DNA of 63,707 nucleotides from Collybiopsis luxurians FD-317 M1 (lineage: Eukaryota; Basidiomycota; Agaricomycetes; Agaricales; Omphalotaceae), in assembly GCA_000827265.1 (NCBI GenBank), contig KN834810.1, forward strand, positions 218,904-282,610, written 5' to 3'. Positions 39,770 to 52,015 of the stretch are shown in pieces. Numbering within the stretch: position 1 is the stretch's first letter; each line of letters opens with the position of its first letter. The notes beneath the pieces are model-generated. The model ran no database searches and was not told the DNA's origin. It worked only from the letters and a program-made list of their open reading frames with translations. A program made the translations under genes and the position numbers.

Positions 39770-42358
39770 ATGTCTCAACTCAACCAATCCACCTGGCAAG
39801 CAGAGAAGATTGAGATTGAGACTCGCGAACATGGTAGTTGGCAAAAATTCTGTGCGCAAATGCTGCGTGAAGACTAACAATTCTGTTCCAGATGCAGATG
39901 AAATTTCAAAGACACTTAAGGTAGTCTTGGGTAGTCAATGGTCTCGTAACTCTCAAAAGTCATACTATGAGATATTATAGGTTGATCGAAATGGCCTACC
40001 TCTAAGCCCCCAGCCTTCAGATGACCCTGAAGATCCTTGTACGTAGGCAAGGCATGTCTATGCAATGAACTGACCCATTTGGAATCTTGAAAACAGTAAA
40101 CTGGCCTCTCTCATACCGTGTAAGTGAATTGATTCAACGGAAAATGCATAACGCATCCTCATCTGCATAATTACGCCAGATCTTTGTCCTTCTGCAGGTT
40201 AGCCTCTTATCGGCACTTGGGACTCTCAACACAGCTATCATCAATCCAGCTTATGGTGAATTGTCGAAAGAGTTTGGAATTTCAACCGTGACGGCGTCGT
40301 ATCAAACGTAAGTTGAGCCTTAAATCTATTTAGAATACCTTTAAGGAAATGTTTGCGTTCAGGACTGTGGTCATTGCAATCAATGGAATCGGGCCGTTTC
40401 TTTTTATTCCACTTGCAAACAGCTTCGGCCGTCGCCCAGTGTACCTTATGACGACTGTTATTGGATTTGCATCTGCTTTGGGTTGCGCATTTGTTCACTC
40501 ATATGGACAGCTAATCGGAGCTCGCATTGTCAACGGCATATTTCCTGTCGCGTAAGCTTAAAGCCCTCTTTCTTTTCGAAGGTTCTGGGTCTGACCACGT
40601 TCGACTTGGAAAGAATGGCACTGGGGGTTGCAACGGTGAAACATTTTCCCCTTCAGAACGCATAGAGCTCGCTGACGAAAGGTCATTTTTGTATAGGCAA
40701 GTGATCTATTTTGTTTACATGAACGCGGCAGGGCATTGGGTCTATATACTGTTCTATCTAGTATGATTCCGTTCACCAGACGTTTTAGGTTCAGCACTGA
40801 TCTTTCCCTTGAGCTAACGGTGCCTGTCATTTTACCTGGTGTTTCTGAATCAACTAACAATGGTATAGGTGGACATTTTGCGCCCATCCCCGGCGGATTA
40901 GTGGGCCAATTTCTGGGATGGAGATGGATCTTCAAACTAACCGCAATCTGCAATGGGGTTGCATTGCTCTTCATTTTTTTCTGCCTTCCGGAGACGCTGT
41001 ACATCCGGGACCAGGCTCCGAGTGAAGTACCGGCGCAACCGAAAAGTGCTTTCGAGAGATACCTATGGAGGGTGAAATTTGGTAGAAGGTTTCCCGGCAG
41101 GCAGTTGAAGCTTTCAGATTTTGTCTGGCCATACGTGAAGATGGTTCGATACGTGAGTGTGCAACATTATATTGCCCAGAGTGCTTTTGACCCCCGTCCC
41201 TTAAATTTAACTTTGTTAGCCTTCTGTTCTATTCCCCGCAATATATTATGCTACTCAAGTAAGTCAATGTACCCCTTTTTTGTTCATCAACTGGATTCTC
41301 ATACCCATCTCTAACAGTATGGATTCGGATCGTGAGCTCGACTCTAAAGAACCTATCTGCACATGCAAGTAACTTTCGTGGCACTTAGGATCTTGCCGGC
41401 TGTAACAGTTTCTCACATATTCGCGCAAGAGTTTGGGTGGGATACTCTGCAGATTGGGTTGGCATACGGCGGGGCGCTACTTATTGGTAGTTTCCTCGGG
41501 GAAACCGCAGGTGCGTCTTTTTAGCTTGAATATCCTAAGTAACACATACCTTACTGCTTGTGGGAAAACGATACGTAGGTGGGTGGGTCGTGGACGGCAT
41601 CATGTCGAGAGCTCGCCAACGAGGCGGAGACACTGCTCCAAGCGAAGTACGGCTTCAAGCCATCTGGACGGGAGAATTTCTTGTCCCGGTAAAGTAGAGA
41701 CTGGATTCTATATGGAGCCATCACTGATAAATAGGTGATTTCTGTACTCAGGCTGGACTGCTCATCTACGGCTTCGCTATTCAATTCAAGGCTCCTTGGA
41801 TTGTCCCATTGGTGGGAATGGCCGTAGCCTGCTTCGGGGTGCAGTGCATCACTACAGTTATGTAAGGGAAAATGTTTTGTTTTGTTCTTCCAGTTGCCGA
41901 TTCTGGATGCTCTTTATTTGGAACTTTACTAGGTATACCTATAGCACGGACTGCTATCGAAGCAAATCAGCTGAAGTCTCTCAAGTGTTCAACTTTATAA
42001 GGTAAGGTTCTTATCTACCTCCTCTTCCTCCTGCGCATCTCCAAATGAGTCACATAAATCTATTGTTGTGCAGGCAAGAGATTGGAATGACATTCGCTTT
42101 TTACGCCATTCCTGTTGAGTATACTCTTTCCCTCTTCCGCCGGTGGGATTGACGGACTGTTGACCCTCGTATTCAGCTTGCCAACGCGATGGGAGGATAC
42201 GAGTGGCTTTTCCTGCTTTTTGCCGGGATTGGCAGTATTCGTACGTCCCCCTTTCTGTCTAGCTCTTGTCTTACCCTGATGGATGAGTTGCAGTGGCGTT
42301 CATCCCGATCCTATTTCTGATGTGGAAAGGCGAACAGATACGAGCCACAATGAAATGA
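39770..42358 (+). CDS. MFS transporter 2, paralogue of MFS-1
   Basis: Start ATG 39770 (MSQLNQSTWQAEKIEIETRE), stop TGA 42356-42358. Segments: PLSPQPSDDPEDP, LNWPLSYRIFVLLQVSLLSA, NTAIINPAYGELSKEFGIST, IGPFLFIPLANSFGRRPVYL, NGIFPVA, then across introns LGVAT, ASDLFCLHERGRALGLYTVL, GGHFAPIPGGLVGQFLGWRW and LPETLYIRDQ, with a C-terminal part matching MFS-1 (VFNFIR, ... PILFLMWKGEQIRATMK). The 40554-40880 stretch looks broken on first reading but resolves into three short introns with intact frame. DHA1-type exporter or permease; substrate unknown. Sharing a promoter with a CoA-transferase suggests transport of a related acid or sugar, which is inference. Confidence 0.85.
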
Positions 42359-42603
42359 AATGATGAAGTAACTATGTACGAAATGTACGACTATTCCATT
42401 GATACCGGAATTATAGGGATAATCACTAGTGTACACAAATATGTCGTTTGAACGAGGGAAAGACAAAGGGTTGAAAAAAGTACGATACGTCAGAGTCAGG
42501 TTTGCCATCGGTACAAGTGCAAAACAAGGAAAAAAGATAATCAAGAAATCATCAACTCGGGGTATCAAAAATCAGATGCAGCATTACATTTCATCAATCA
42601 TCT

Positions 42604-45600
42604 CTACTCCCGTACCAGGTCGGGAGGTTGGCCATCACCCGTCAACTCTACCTTTCCCTTCTCATTCATCTCCGCATCCCTAGTACTAACATCGATCCCC
42701 TTCTCCAAACACGCTCTCTCCTCCTCTTCAGCCAGCCCCAATTGATCCTTTGGAATCCAAACCGTTCTCTGAGGTCGAGAAACTGCAGGATGCGCAAATC
42801 CGTACTCCTCTTCTGCCCTCGGAGCAGGTCGGTCCGGCATGGCCTTGATCGAGCCTTCGTGTTCCGTCTCGGGTGCGTTTGCCTCTAGATCAGACGGGGA
42901 CTCGGCGGAATGCTGAAGTTTGAGCCGGTCATCATCGACGCTGGCACCCCGGAGACCGTGTTTGCTTTCGGCCATCTCGAGCTCATTGTTGCGCACTCGA
43001 CCTTCTTCATTGTCAGCCTCAATGACGGGGGAAGGAGGTGCTTCCTCGTGGTACATCTTTTCGACCATGGTAAGGGGTAAAGCATTCTTCAAAGGGTCAT
43101 ACATGTTATTGATAATGATGTGGAAGAAGGCCTAGAAAAAGCACATCAGAGACTCAATGAATGATAACCCGTACGAAAAAAAGAACTTACCGTGAAAATG
43201 ATCAACACGATTGTGAGCGCTCCTTCAGGAACAGCGGAATGTTTCTTATTCTCGTCCGTGACCAAGAAGAACAAAGCCGCCAGACATACGAGTTGCACAT
43301 ACAGCCCTACAAACAGGTGCTGGATGGCTTTGGGGAAGAACAGGCCCCCAGTGTCGGTGCTGAGATCTTGCTGATACTGCCAAAGGAAGAGGTACTTGTA
43401 CAGCATGTAGAAAGCGAAGAACGTCGCGCAAGCGAGACCATTGATGACCGGAGCGATAATTGAGTAGCCGAGAGCTAGAGGATATTTGGTTGAGCATACT
43501 CGTAGCTAAAAATCAGTAGAGAAATTGGCGCACCGATGACAGTAAGCAGCGTTGTATTAGGGAAGAGGGTACCCCAGGCCACGCTTCGGGTGCCATACTT
43601 AATTCCCCAAATACTCCGAGGAGTGCTACCGAGAAGATAGAGCTTGACGTAGTAAATGGCGAGCGGCACGATCTGCAAAAACCCGCCAGCAGCACCAGAA
43701 AGGCCTTGAAGAATGATATATCTAGAGTTTGAAATCAATGAACGGCTTCGTTTTCGGGAAACATAGTCGAAACTTACGTAAGGAAAAAGATAGACGCTTG
43801 AGGGAGTTGCTGCGCCAAAATTTGAGGAATGCTGGTAGGGTTGCCAGTGAGTTGTTTCAAAGAAGCAATGATTCCGGAAGAAAGAGTGACAATCAAGAAG
43901 GAGTGCTATTACGAAGGTAGTTAGTAACAACAATTCGCAAATCACCTTCAAAGACACTCACGACAACTTGAAAGATGAAAAATCTAGTCATTAAACTGAG
44001 TTCCAGGCCGGTCCGTTTGGGAATTCCTTCGAATTTAGCCAAAAGACGCAGAACGATGGGCAGAAGCATCATTAAAACCGCGAGTAATACGGGAGGAAGA
44101 ATACCCTGAAGCATGATAATTATTAAAAGTTGTGCGAAAGAGCGATGCTACCCACCGAAATGATTCCAATAACAACTCCAGGAAGGCTGCACAACCACGC
44201 AAGCCACTTTTGAGTGGTACAGACCGACTGGATATTGGAGATGGTACCAACAAAAGCGACTACGAATCGGAAGATTAATCATGCGTCAAATGCCATACTA
44301 AAACCAACAGACCAGGTATAGCCCAAAAGATAATCAGCGCGGCCGTTATACCCCAGCTAATCGCCAATCGCACTTTCATTTCATAGGGATTGAGCGTCAA
44401 ATTTCCCCAGATGACATCGCTGGGCGCGACCTCGATGTATTTACCAGCCATTCGGTAAGGCTCATGATGAATTAGAGCCTGGCCAGCCAGTTGCGCAGAA
44501 ATCTGCTTGCGGAAGGTAATGAACGCACTGCTCACGGCGGGATAGGGCTCGTCCGTCGTAGGAGCTGTCTCTGTCTCTTCCTGTGCAGGGCCGTCTTCCG
44601 TAGACTGACGTCCTGCTTTGTTTTTCCTTCGCTTCACCACATTACCGACCTTCCCGACAGTTCCGATGATACCGCCCTGTCCACCAAAGTCATCATCGCT
44701 GTCATCAGCAAAGTCGGGATGGAAGCTGTGTCCGAGTGCTTGACGATTGTAGCCAGGGATCTTTGCGCGTCCGGCTTCGAGGAGTTCATTGCAGACACGA
44801 ATCTCGGAGCGCGCCCACTCGATTGAATCAACCTTTTCACCGAATAGACCGAGGAAACCAAGTTTATGAGTCGGACGTTCATTTTCGGGGACAGCAACGG
44901 ATGACCCCTGAGCCTCAGCGTCTGTGGGAGATCAGAACGATGAATGTGGCGATAGTGAGAAAGAAAAGAAAAGAATTTACCTTTTTCTTTTCCGGCCTCC
45001 TTTTCAGCTTTAAGACGACGTTTAGCTGCGATACTGAGCAGCTTGTTCTCAGCACTTTCAAGCTTATTGCATGCCTTTAAGCGACGATCATATAAATCGG
45101 GTAACTCCTTGAGATCCCTAGCGAACGAAAAAAAATAAAAAATGAGTGACGTGAAATGAAACAACACGCTCCACGAGACATTCTGTCATTGGATACTTAC
45201 CTGTTGATCCAGATGTCCTTGACGCCACCGGGAAGAACATCGAACACCTTGTGTAATGCGGCGTGACTGAGATACTTTTGGGGAATACCGGTGATGAGTA
45301 CGGTATTGGCCTGCACACTTTTGGCGTGCGCTGGGTCGATCAGATGGTTCTGACGGGTATAAAGCCAGTGCCTCATTTCACGCCAGACGACGTAAAAAAT
45401 CCAACCTGCGAGAATAACATTGAGTAAATCCACGTGAAACTTTCAAGGCACAGAAATTACCTGTGAACAACCAGACCAAAATAATATGGGCTGCATAGCG
45501 ATCCGTTTTGTCTGGAGCGACATTTCCGAAGATAAATCTGTTTAATCCACTATTGTCGTTAACTTGAGTGTTGACACTGGTTACAGGAAGGAGAACAGTC

Positions 45601-45953
45601 CATGAAAAGAACCAAATGGGTAGGAAAATGGTGACCATCATCCGCAAATAGCGAACATAAAAATATGCATCGAGGCCATTGGCTGCCTTGATGTCCTGGT
45701 GATTAGCATTGTATACGGCGATAGGCCATGAAAGAATGTTTTTGAGATCTAGAGCCCTTCGTCCGCCTGACGTCAGAGGTTGAATTCGTTTAGATTTTGG
45801 TGGAATATAAGTTCGTGGTTCATAAATTGCCTTGAAATAGGGACGCAAAAGGGTGAAAATGGCGAGTTCGATAGCGAATACTGCAGCATTGAAGACTAGA
45901 GCTGTTTTGAAAGTAGAATTGCTGGCGGATTTGGCATTTGAGACGTCGGACAT
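42604..45953 (-). CDS. OSCA/CSC1 (DUF221) mechanosensitive cation channel
   Basis: Start ATG 45953-45951 (MSDVSNAKSASNSTFKTALV); stop at 42604. Three family parts occur in order. The N-terminal TM region: LVFNAAVFAIELAIFTLLRP, YLRMMVTIFLPIWFFSWTVL and AHIILVWLF...WIFYVVWREMRHWLY. The cytosolic Phm7-like region: VLITGIPQKYLSHAALHKVF, DLYDRRLKACNKLESAENKL, an added basic segment RRLKAEKEAGKEKG, then DVIWGNLTLNPYEMKVR. The pore-forming helices: ALIIFWAIPVAFVGTISNI, LLMLLPIVLRLLAKFEG, SGAAGGFLQIVPLAIYYVKL and YLFLWQYQQDLSTDTGGLFF. A charged tail ends in PDLVRE. Many introns. Known members open on osmotic or membrane stress and pass Ca2+. Confidence 0.92.
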
Positions 45954-48199
45954 GGTGGAGGAGAGCCAAGTTGGGCTGGCCCCGATCCACAGAAAATGAG
46001 GGTTAAATAAAAGCGAACAAAGGCGAGGCACGCTATAGCCATTTTTGGGAAACACTGTGCGTCATAGCGTGGGAATCAATTCACTATATCCACGATCATC
46101 ACTCGCCTTTCAACTCTTCGATTCGCGTTCATAGCTCCAGCATTCAGATTTTTTTTTCCCAGTCATTTCCAGACAATCTACCATTGACATTTGTGATGGA
46201 AGGCTTACAATTCAGTTTTTTTTTTTACCGGTGCTTGCAAGTTCGGAGGCAGACAGACGGCATGTTTCGCTTGATCCCCCTCTTTCCCTTCGGTCACTGA
46301 ACTCTTCCTATCGCGAGGCAATTCTCTCCTTCTTCCGCAGTTACATTGACCAAGTCCTAACACCCACTTCTACTAAGAGCACTGGTCAATCACATTGCTA
46401 ACGATATTCGGATACAAACTCCTGGATGCTATCCAATTGGTCCGCTCAAGGACTTCTAGACTCAGGCTCACAGTGAACATTCTTGCTTTCATTACGACCA
46501 ATGTTCGTAAGTCTTCCTACCTTCCTGCCATCCCCTCTAGCAAAGCATCCCTCATAAAGCGGGACGCAATGCAGCCGTGCTCAACATCTCTGACTGGTTT
46601 CGAGTCACAACTAGCAATCCAGGCCTAGGCATTCTAAGGTGAATGCCTACGATGCGGTTGTGGAATTCAAAGCACAGCGTGTCCTACACGTGCTATAATT
46701 AGTCTGGCTGTTAGCGGAACTTATTCTGTTCCGCATATCATTTGTCAACGTTCAAGTTGTTCAATACTCTGAAAGATGCACTAAACATTTGGACTAATCT
46801 GCCGACTTTCCATCACCCGAATTGCCATCCGAAGAAAGCTCCGAGTGGTTTCCCCCTCCGTCCAGCTGCGCACCAGACTCAGAACCTGTTCAAATCTCGA
46901 AGAACCGATGCAGATAAGTTGAATCATAGCGCAGCGACACAATATGCATGGGAGGATCAAATCTAAGCGTAAGACAACAGATGTTTATCGTCAATTTATT
47001 TATAAAGTCAAAGCGTTCCTTACCATCTCTTTTTGATCTGCCATATTCAGCAGGTGCAGATTGTCAGATCAGAATTCAAAATGGTGATTTTTGACGTCGG
47101 CATGTCACAGCTGTGTAGAGTCCACGATTTCGAGGAGGTAAAACCGTAAACAACTAAGTATACTGATGTTAAACGGTTCTGCAGCTATTCAGAGTAGGCG
47201 GCAGATCACAGGCGGGCCCGAATTTCAACGACAACATAGACTGGATCACTATTTAAGCACATACTAACAGACTTGATTGGTATACTCATGGAGTCCCATC
47301 TGACGCGACGTTCACGGTAACTGCATCTCCCTTCCAATGCTCATGTACTTGCGCGACAGAATGCTCGTGTCGCGCTGCGCTGATATGCATAGCAAATGGA
47401 CAATCTGAGTCTGACAGTCCGCATGCCCCGGAGTGTCGAGTATTTACGCTTTAAATAGAAAGTCAAAACTTAATGAAATGTATGCACTCTACTGTGCGAA
47501 TTCAGTGCAGGCTTTGAATGGCCTTCCGTCAACGCAGAATTCAAAAACTCATTTGGGTACAGATATACATAGCAAACTGACATTCAAATGCGTATCTGAG
47601 CTGGAAAGAAAAACTTGCCAAGGGATAAAAATCACTTCGAATGTAATATACTATCGTCAAAATCCCACTCTAACTCCCTGGCCAAGAACACTTCCTCAAA
47701 CTCCGTCCTTCCTGACGTATCTTTCGCCAACTCGACTTGATTCAGATTTCCAAATGCGAACGACGCACCATACCGATGGAAATTGAACATATCCTCAGCA
47801 CCACGTGTTCGAACGTCCAGTCCCGGTTCCCGTACGTCGGGCAGAAGTCTTTTCCGGTTTCCCAAACTCGTTCGAACTTTCCGCATCAAGTTCCGAGCGT
47901 TAAGAATGATAATTTCGACGGCGCAGACCACCTAGTAGGAGTAAGAAAGCAACGACTCAGACTCAAACACGTGGCAACAACTGCAACGCGCGGGTCCCGG
48001 TAAGTAGTCTTTTGCGTCGTCCGTACGGACCCAATTGGAGAAGTGGCCGCATACATACCAGCGAATCAAGCGGGATGGGGGTCAATGTTCAAACCAAGGA
48101 CTCGGCTAATAAAAGCTCATAAAGCGCAATTATGTATACGATTCAAATCAAATCAGACGAGAGAAGGAGAAGATGGAAAGAGCATTTGAACTCGGCGTT
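45954..48199. other. Intergenic, channel promoter and decayed sequence
   Basis: Promoter of the channel lies at the left edge with T-runs at 46151 and 46218. No frame between 46.4 and 48.2 kb resembles a known protein. No RNA gene seen. Confidence 0.35.
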
Positions 48200-48880
48200 T
48201 TCGCTACTGTTTCAATGAACATATCTCTGTCATGTCGCATAGGGATACAATCTCCCTCCAAAATCTGCCTCCGTACCGCTAAGCACAGTCTCACTTTTTC
48301 TTAACTAAGACGTTGTCCTGATCCTGTCGAGAATCCCAACAAGGTCGAGTTGAGGACCAAGGAAGTAGTGTGGAACGACATCGAGTGAGGTTTTTGCGGG
48401 TAAACTTAGGGTTAAGGGAAGAGGAAGACAGGTTCATGCTGTTGAACGTCGTAGATGACGTGCGTGGACAATCCCTCGTTAACCTTGAAGCGATTCTTTC
48501 GTCGCCTTATCCATTATATCCTCCCTACGTTCCACTTGCCCCTACTATCACTCCTTGACGTAGATATAACTCCACGGCTGAAGCGCTAAAGACGCGTTTG
48601 CTGCACCAAGTTATCTGGTATCAAATAAGTGGTTTGTGCCGAATGCAAAGGAAAGCATTCCTATCTTGAATAAGTCTTCGACTGTTACAATTTTCTACAC
48701 ACGATGGTGTCTTTCCTTGCGAGAAGAAGGAAAAAGACTTGCAATACAATCTTGGATCTAAATCCAACGTATCTCTAACCCAAACCGTCTTCACCGGTGC
48801 ACTGTCTCTACAGAACATCAGCTTCACCATATCACTCGACATTATGCAATTCCACAGAACTCCATAACATTGCATTTAAC
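48200..48880 (-). pseudogene. Decayed copy A of an unrecognised duplicated gene
   Basis: Nucleotide similarity to 56270-56650 (copy B) and 59488-59960 (copy C) is visible by eye, for example around ATCCTCCCTACGTTCCAC and CGAACAGGTT-type flanks. On the minus strand the shared peptide remnants are YIYVKE, QVERREDIM and LGPQLDLVGILDRI. Stops break every frame, so no protein is expected. The product is not recognised. It sits directly upstream of NLR-2, as copy C does for NLR-3. Confidence 0.5.
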
Positions 48881-49153
48881 CCACACCTTCGGCGTCCGCT
48901 CATGAAATCAACACTGCTTGAACGATGGCATGTATGGTCGAAGATATACCACCCTATGTCCTTGGCCTCGATGTAGTCGTAAACGGGGGGTGCGGAAGCC
49001 TACATCATCCTAACCTAGGGCTCAACTCCGTTGCCTTTGGATTCAAGGATACGAGTCAAAATGATCACAGCTACGCAAGCGTGGGAAATGCCGACGTCCG
49101 ACTGCAACAGCAATTAATTCTATCGAGAGCCAAGGCAACGATCCATCACGACC

Positions 49154-49216
49154 GGCATGTGCAACTGTTACAGCGTGACAACTCATCTTGAACTCGAACT
49201 TCCATCATCTCAACTC
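49154..49216 (+). promoter_or_regulatory. NLR-2 proximal promoter/5' UTR shared with NLR-3
   Basis: The 63 bases before the NLR-2 start (beginning GGCATGTGCAACTGTTACAG) align end to end with 60652-60715 before NLR-3, with roughly ten substitutions and one length change. The conserved core is GTGACA...CATCTTGAAC. This supports duplication together with the promoter. Confidence 0.55.
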
Positions 49217-51908
49217 ATGTTCAGTCAAGCTCACCATTTTTCGATTCACGGCGGCCAGTTCATTTATAATGCTGGTAATGGGACACAAACAGTCGCGAAT
49301 CCCATTATTACATATGAGTAAGCTCAAATATACTTGATAGAATTGGTGTAATGATGTAACCATAAAAAGACAGATCAAACTGAAGACTCCACTTGCTCCT
49401 AGTGTCTTTACTGGAAGGGATGAATTGGTTGCAGAAGCTGTTCAAGAACTGTGCCGTGATGATCCAGTGCACCTGGCTATTCTGGGAGCTGGTGGAATGG
49501 GAAAAACTGCCTTGGCTCTGCATATTCTCAGAAATGATCAAGTCAAGGAAAAGTTCCATGGAAAAATTTATTTTGTTCCTTGTGAAATGTGTCCAGATGC
49601 CCAAAGCCTCATTCAGATATTGATTCAAACAATGCAGTTATCAATTCCAGAGAGAAAGACCGGATATGAAGTGCTGGAGACATATTTTGGATTTTCTGAA
49701 ATTCCTGTTCTGTTGGTGTTGGATAACTTTGAAACACCCTGGAATATGGCTAGTGACCAAAGTGTTGTTCAGAATGTACTTGATTTTATATTGGATCAGA
49801 GGAAGGTGTCTGTAATCCTAACCATGAGGGCAGCAGAGGGACCAGGGACCAAGCAGTGGATCAAACTAGGTGGAGAGTCAGGGTTACCTCCACTACAGTT
49901 GGATAAAGCCAGACAGGCTTTTATGTTAATTTCCAACTCACAGGAGGAAAATATTGAAAAATTAGATTGGCTGTTGACACAGTTGGATTGTATGCCTCTT
50001 GCAATCCTTTTGATTGCACAGCTTAGAAAGAAAAAGCTGACATTAGAGACATTGGTTCAGGAGTGGAAGGATCACAAGACCAAGATACTGCAAAATGGGG
50101 AGAAAGAAAGTAAACTTACAAGTATAGCTGTTTCAATTGGTTTATCACTTCAAATGCTAGAAAAGCAAAACATGGAATGCATAAAATTACTGCCAGTTTT
50201 ATCATACCTTCCAAATGGAGTACCAATGTGGCAGGAGCAATTAGATAAACTGTTTCCACAATTATATACTACTGCAAAGATATTAGTCATTCAACTTCTT
50301 GATCTTGCTTTAATTTATCAGGAAAATGGGGCACTAAAAATGCTTTCACCAATTCAGGAATATTTACAGACAAAATATCCAGCACAGAAAGAGCATTTGA
50401 ACCAAATTGGGGAATACTACATGAAATTGGTAAAAGACTGTGAACCAATGGAAAACAGGGGTCAGGCTATTATTGAGCTGCACATTGCAAACATTATCAA
50501 GATACTTGAGGTTCAAATTCAGATTGCGGCCAATGAAATGTATCTGGATGTATATAACTCAGTACTTCAATACATTAAATTCTTTTCAGTGACCCTAGGA
50601 CTAATTGATACTGCTTTGAGGCAGGAATGGATTCGGAAGCAGAGAAAGATAAATTTGAGATTTCAAAGAGCATACATGTTACGTTGGATGGGCCGGTTGG
50701 AAGAGGCAAAAACAGAAATAAAAAGAATTCAGTTTGCACTGAAATTGAACTTGAAGAACTATATTGATTTCTCTAGAATAAGATTGAAATGTCAATGCTT
50801 TCAGATGCTCGGGGAGATTGCTGCAATGGAAAGTAAATACCCCGAAGCAAGAGCAATGTATTCCAGAGCCAAATTCGTATTTAAGCTTCTGGGAAACAAA
50901 CTTGGGAATGCAGAGTGCCTTCAAAGTCTGGGTAAAGTTTTACAGATGGAAAACAAATACCGTGAGTCCAGAGCAATGTTTTTGGAAGCAAAATTGGCAT
51001 TTGAAAAGATTGGAAACCAGCTTGGGGCTGCCCAGTGTTGGAAAGGTCTAGGTGACATTTTGTTGATGGAAGATAAAAACCCTGAAGCCACAGCAATGCT
51101 TTTGGAAGCAAAATCTACATTTGAGGACATTGGAGACCAACTTGGTGCTGCACATTGTCTAAGAAGTCTGGGTAACATTTTATGGATAGAGTGCAAATAC
51201 CCTGAAGCCAGAGCCATGCTTATGGAAGCAAAATCTGTATTGGAGAACATTGGAGACCAACTTGGCATAGCAGAATGTGTTCATAGTCTGGGAAACATTC
51301 TGCGAATGGAAGAGAAATATCTTGAAGCCAGAGCAATGATTTTGGAAGCTAAATCTGCATATGAACAGATTGGGTCCCAGCCTGGTGCTGTACAATGTCT
51401 GCAAATCCTAGGTGAGATTTTGCAGATGGAAGAGAAATACCATGAAGCCAAAGCAATGTTTTTTGATGTCAAATCTAAATTTGAAAACATTGGAGATCAA
51501 CTTGGTGCTGCACATTGTCTGAAAAGTCTGGGAAACATTTTGTTCCTGGAAAACAAATACTCTGAAGCTAGAGCAATGCTCCTGAAAGCAAAATCTGCAT
51601 TTGAAATTATTGGGAGCCAACTTGGTGTTGCACAGTGTCTTCATAGTTTGGGCAACATTTTTCAAATGGAACAAAAATACCCTGAAGCCAGAGCAATGCT
51701 TCTGGAAGCAAAATCTGCATTTGAAAATATTGGGAGCCAACTGGGTGTTGCATTGTGTCTTCAAAGTTTGGGTAGCATTTTTCAAGTGGAAAAAAAATAC
51801 CCTGAAGCCAGAGCAATGCTTTTTGAAGCAAAATCTGCATTTGAAAACATTGGATCCCAACTTGGTACTACACAGTGTCTGAGAAGTCTGAGTGAGCTCC
51901 CGGGATAA
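49217..51908 (+). CDS. NLR-2: NB-ARC ATPase with nine 40-residue TPR repeats
   Basis: Two exons, 49217-49317 and 49370-51908, separated by a 52-base intron (GTAAGC...AAAAAG); 879 residues. Exon 1 encodes MFSQAHHFSIHGGQFIYNAG and continues to ITYE. Exon 2 opens QIKLKTPLAPSVFTGRDELV. Motifs: Walker A GAGGMGKTALALHIL, Walker B VLLVLDNFETPW, sensor VILTMRAAEG, winged-helix-like ECIKLLPVLSYLPNGVPMWQ, and KMLSPIQEYLQTKYP. From 50814 to 51893 nine repeats of exactly 40 residues follow (pattern KYPEARAMLLEAKSAFENIG), ending in ELPG and TAA. STAND proteins of this build act as signal-triggered oligomerising switches; that role is inferred. NLR-3 is its duplicate. Confidence 0.88.
50814..51893 (+). repeat. 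Tandem 120-bp coding repeats (9 units, TPR)
   Basis: Nine in-frame units of exactly 120 bp, so cognate bases fall in the same column every two 60-base lines. The core AARAMLLEAKSAFENIGxQLG is stable. The residue after Ile-Gly, the first residue after SLG, and the two residues after GxI vary from unit to unit. Confidence 0.9.
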
Positions 51909-52015
51909 AATAAATATATGAAGCCGGAGCAATATCTCCGGAAACATATTCTGCATTTTAATCCAATGGGAACTAACTTGGTGCTGCACTGTGTCCTTAA
52001 GGTCTTGCAATTCCA
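51909..52015 (+). repeat. Decayed tenth TPR repeat past the NLR-2 stop
   Basis: Bases after the TAA still follow the repeat consensus (AAATA..TGAAGCCGGAGCAA, later GGGAACTAACTTGGTGCTGCAC) but with indels that shift frame. The gene once encoded at least one more repeat. Confidence 0.7.

Noticed and set aside
40554..40880. MFS-2 as a broken gene
   Set aside because: Stops and frame changes disappear once three short GT-AG introns are placed; the joined protein follows MFS-1.
50814..51893. CRISPR-like array from the regular 120-bp period
   Set aside because: The repeats are in-frame coding TPR units with no spacers, in a eukaryotic gene.
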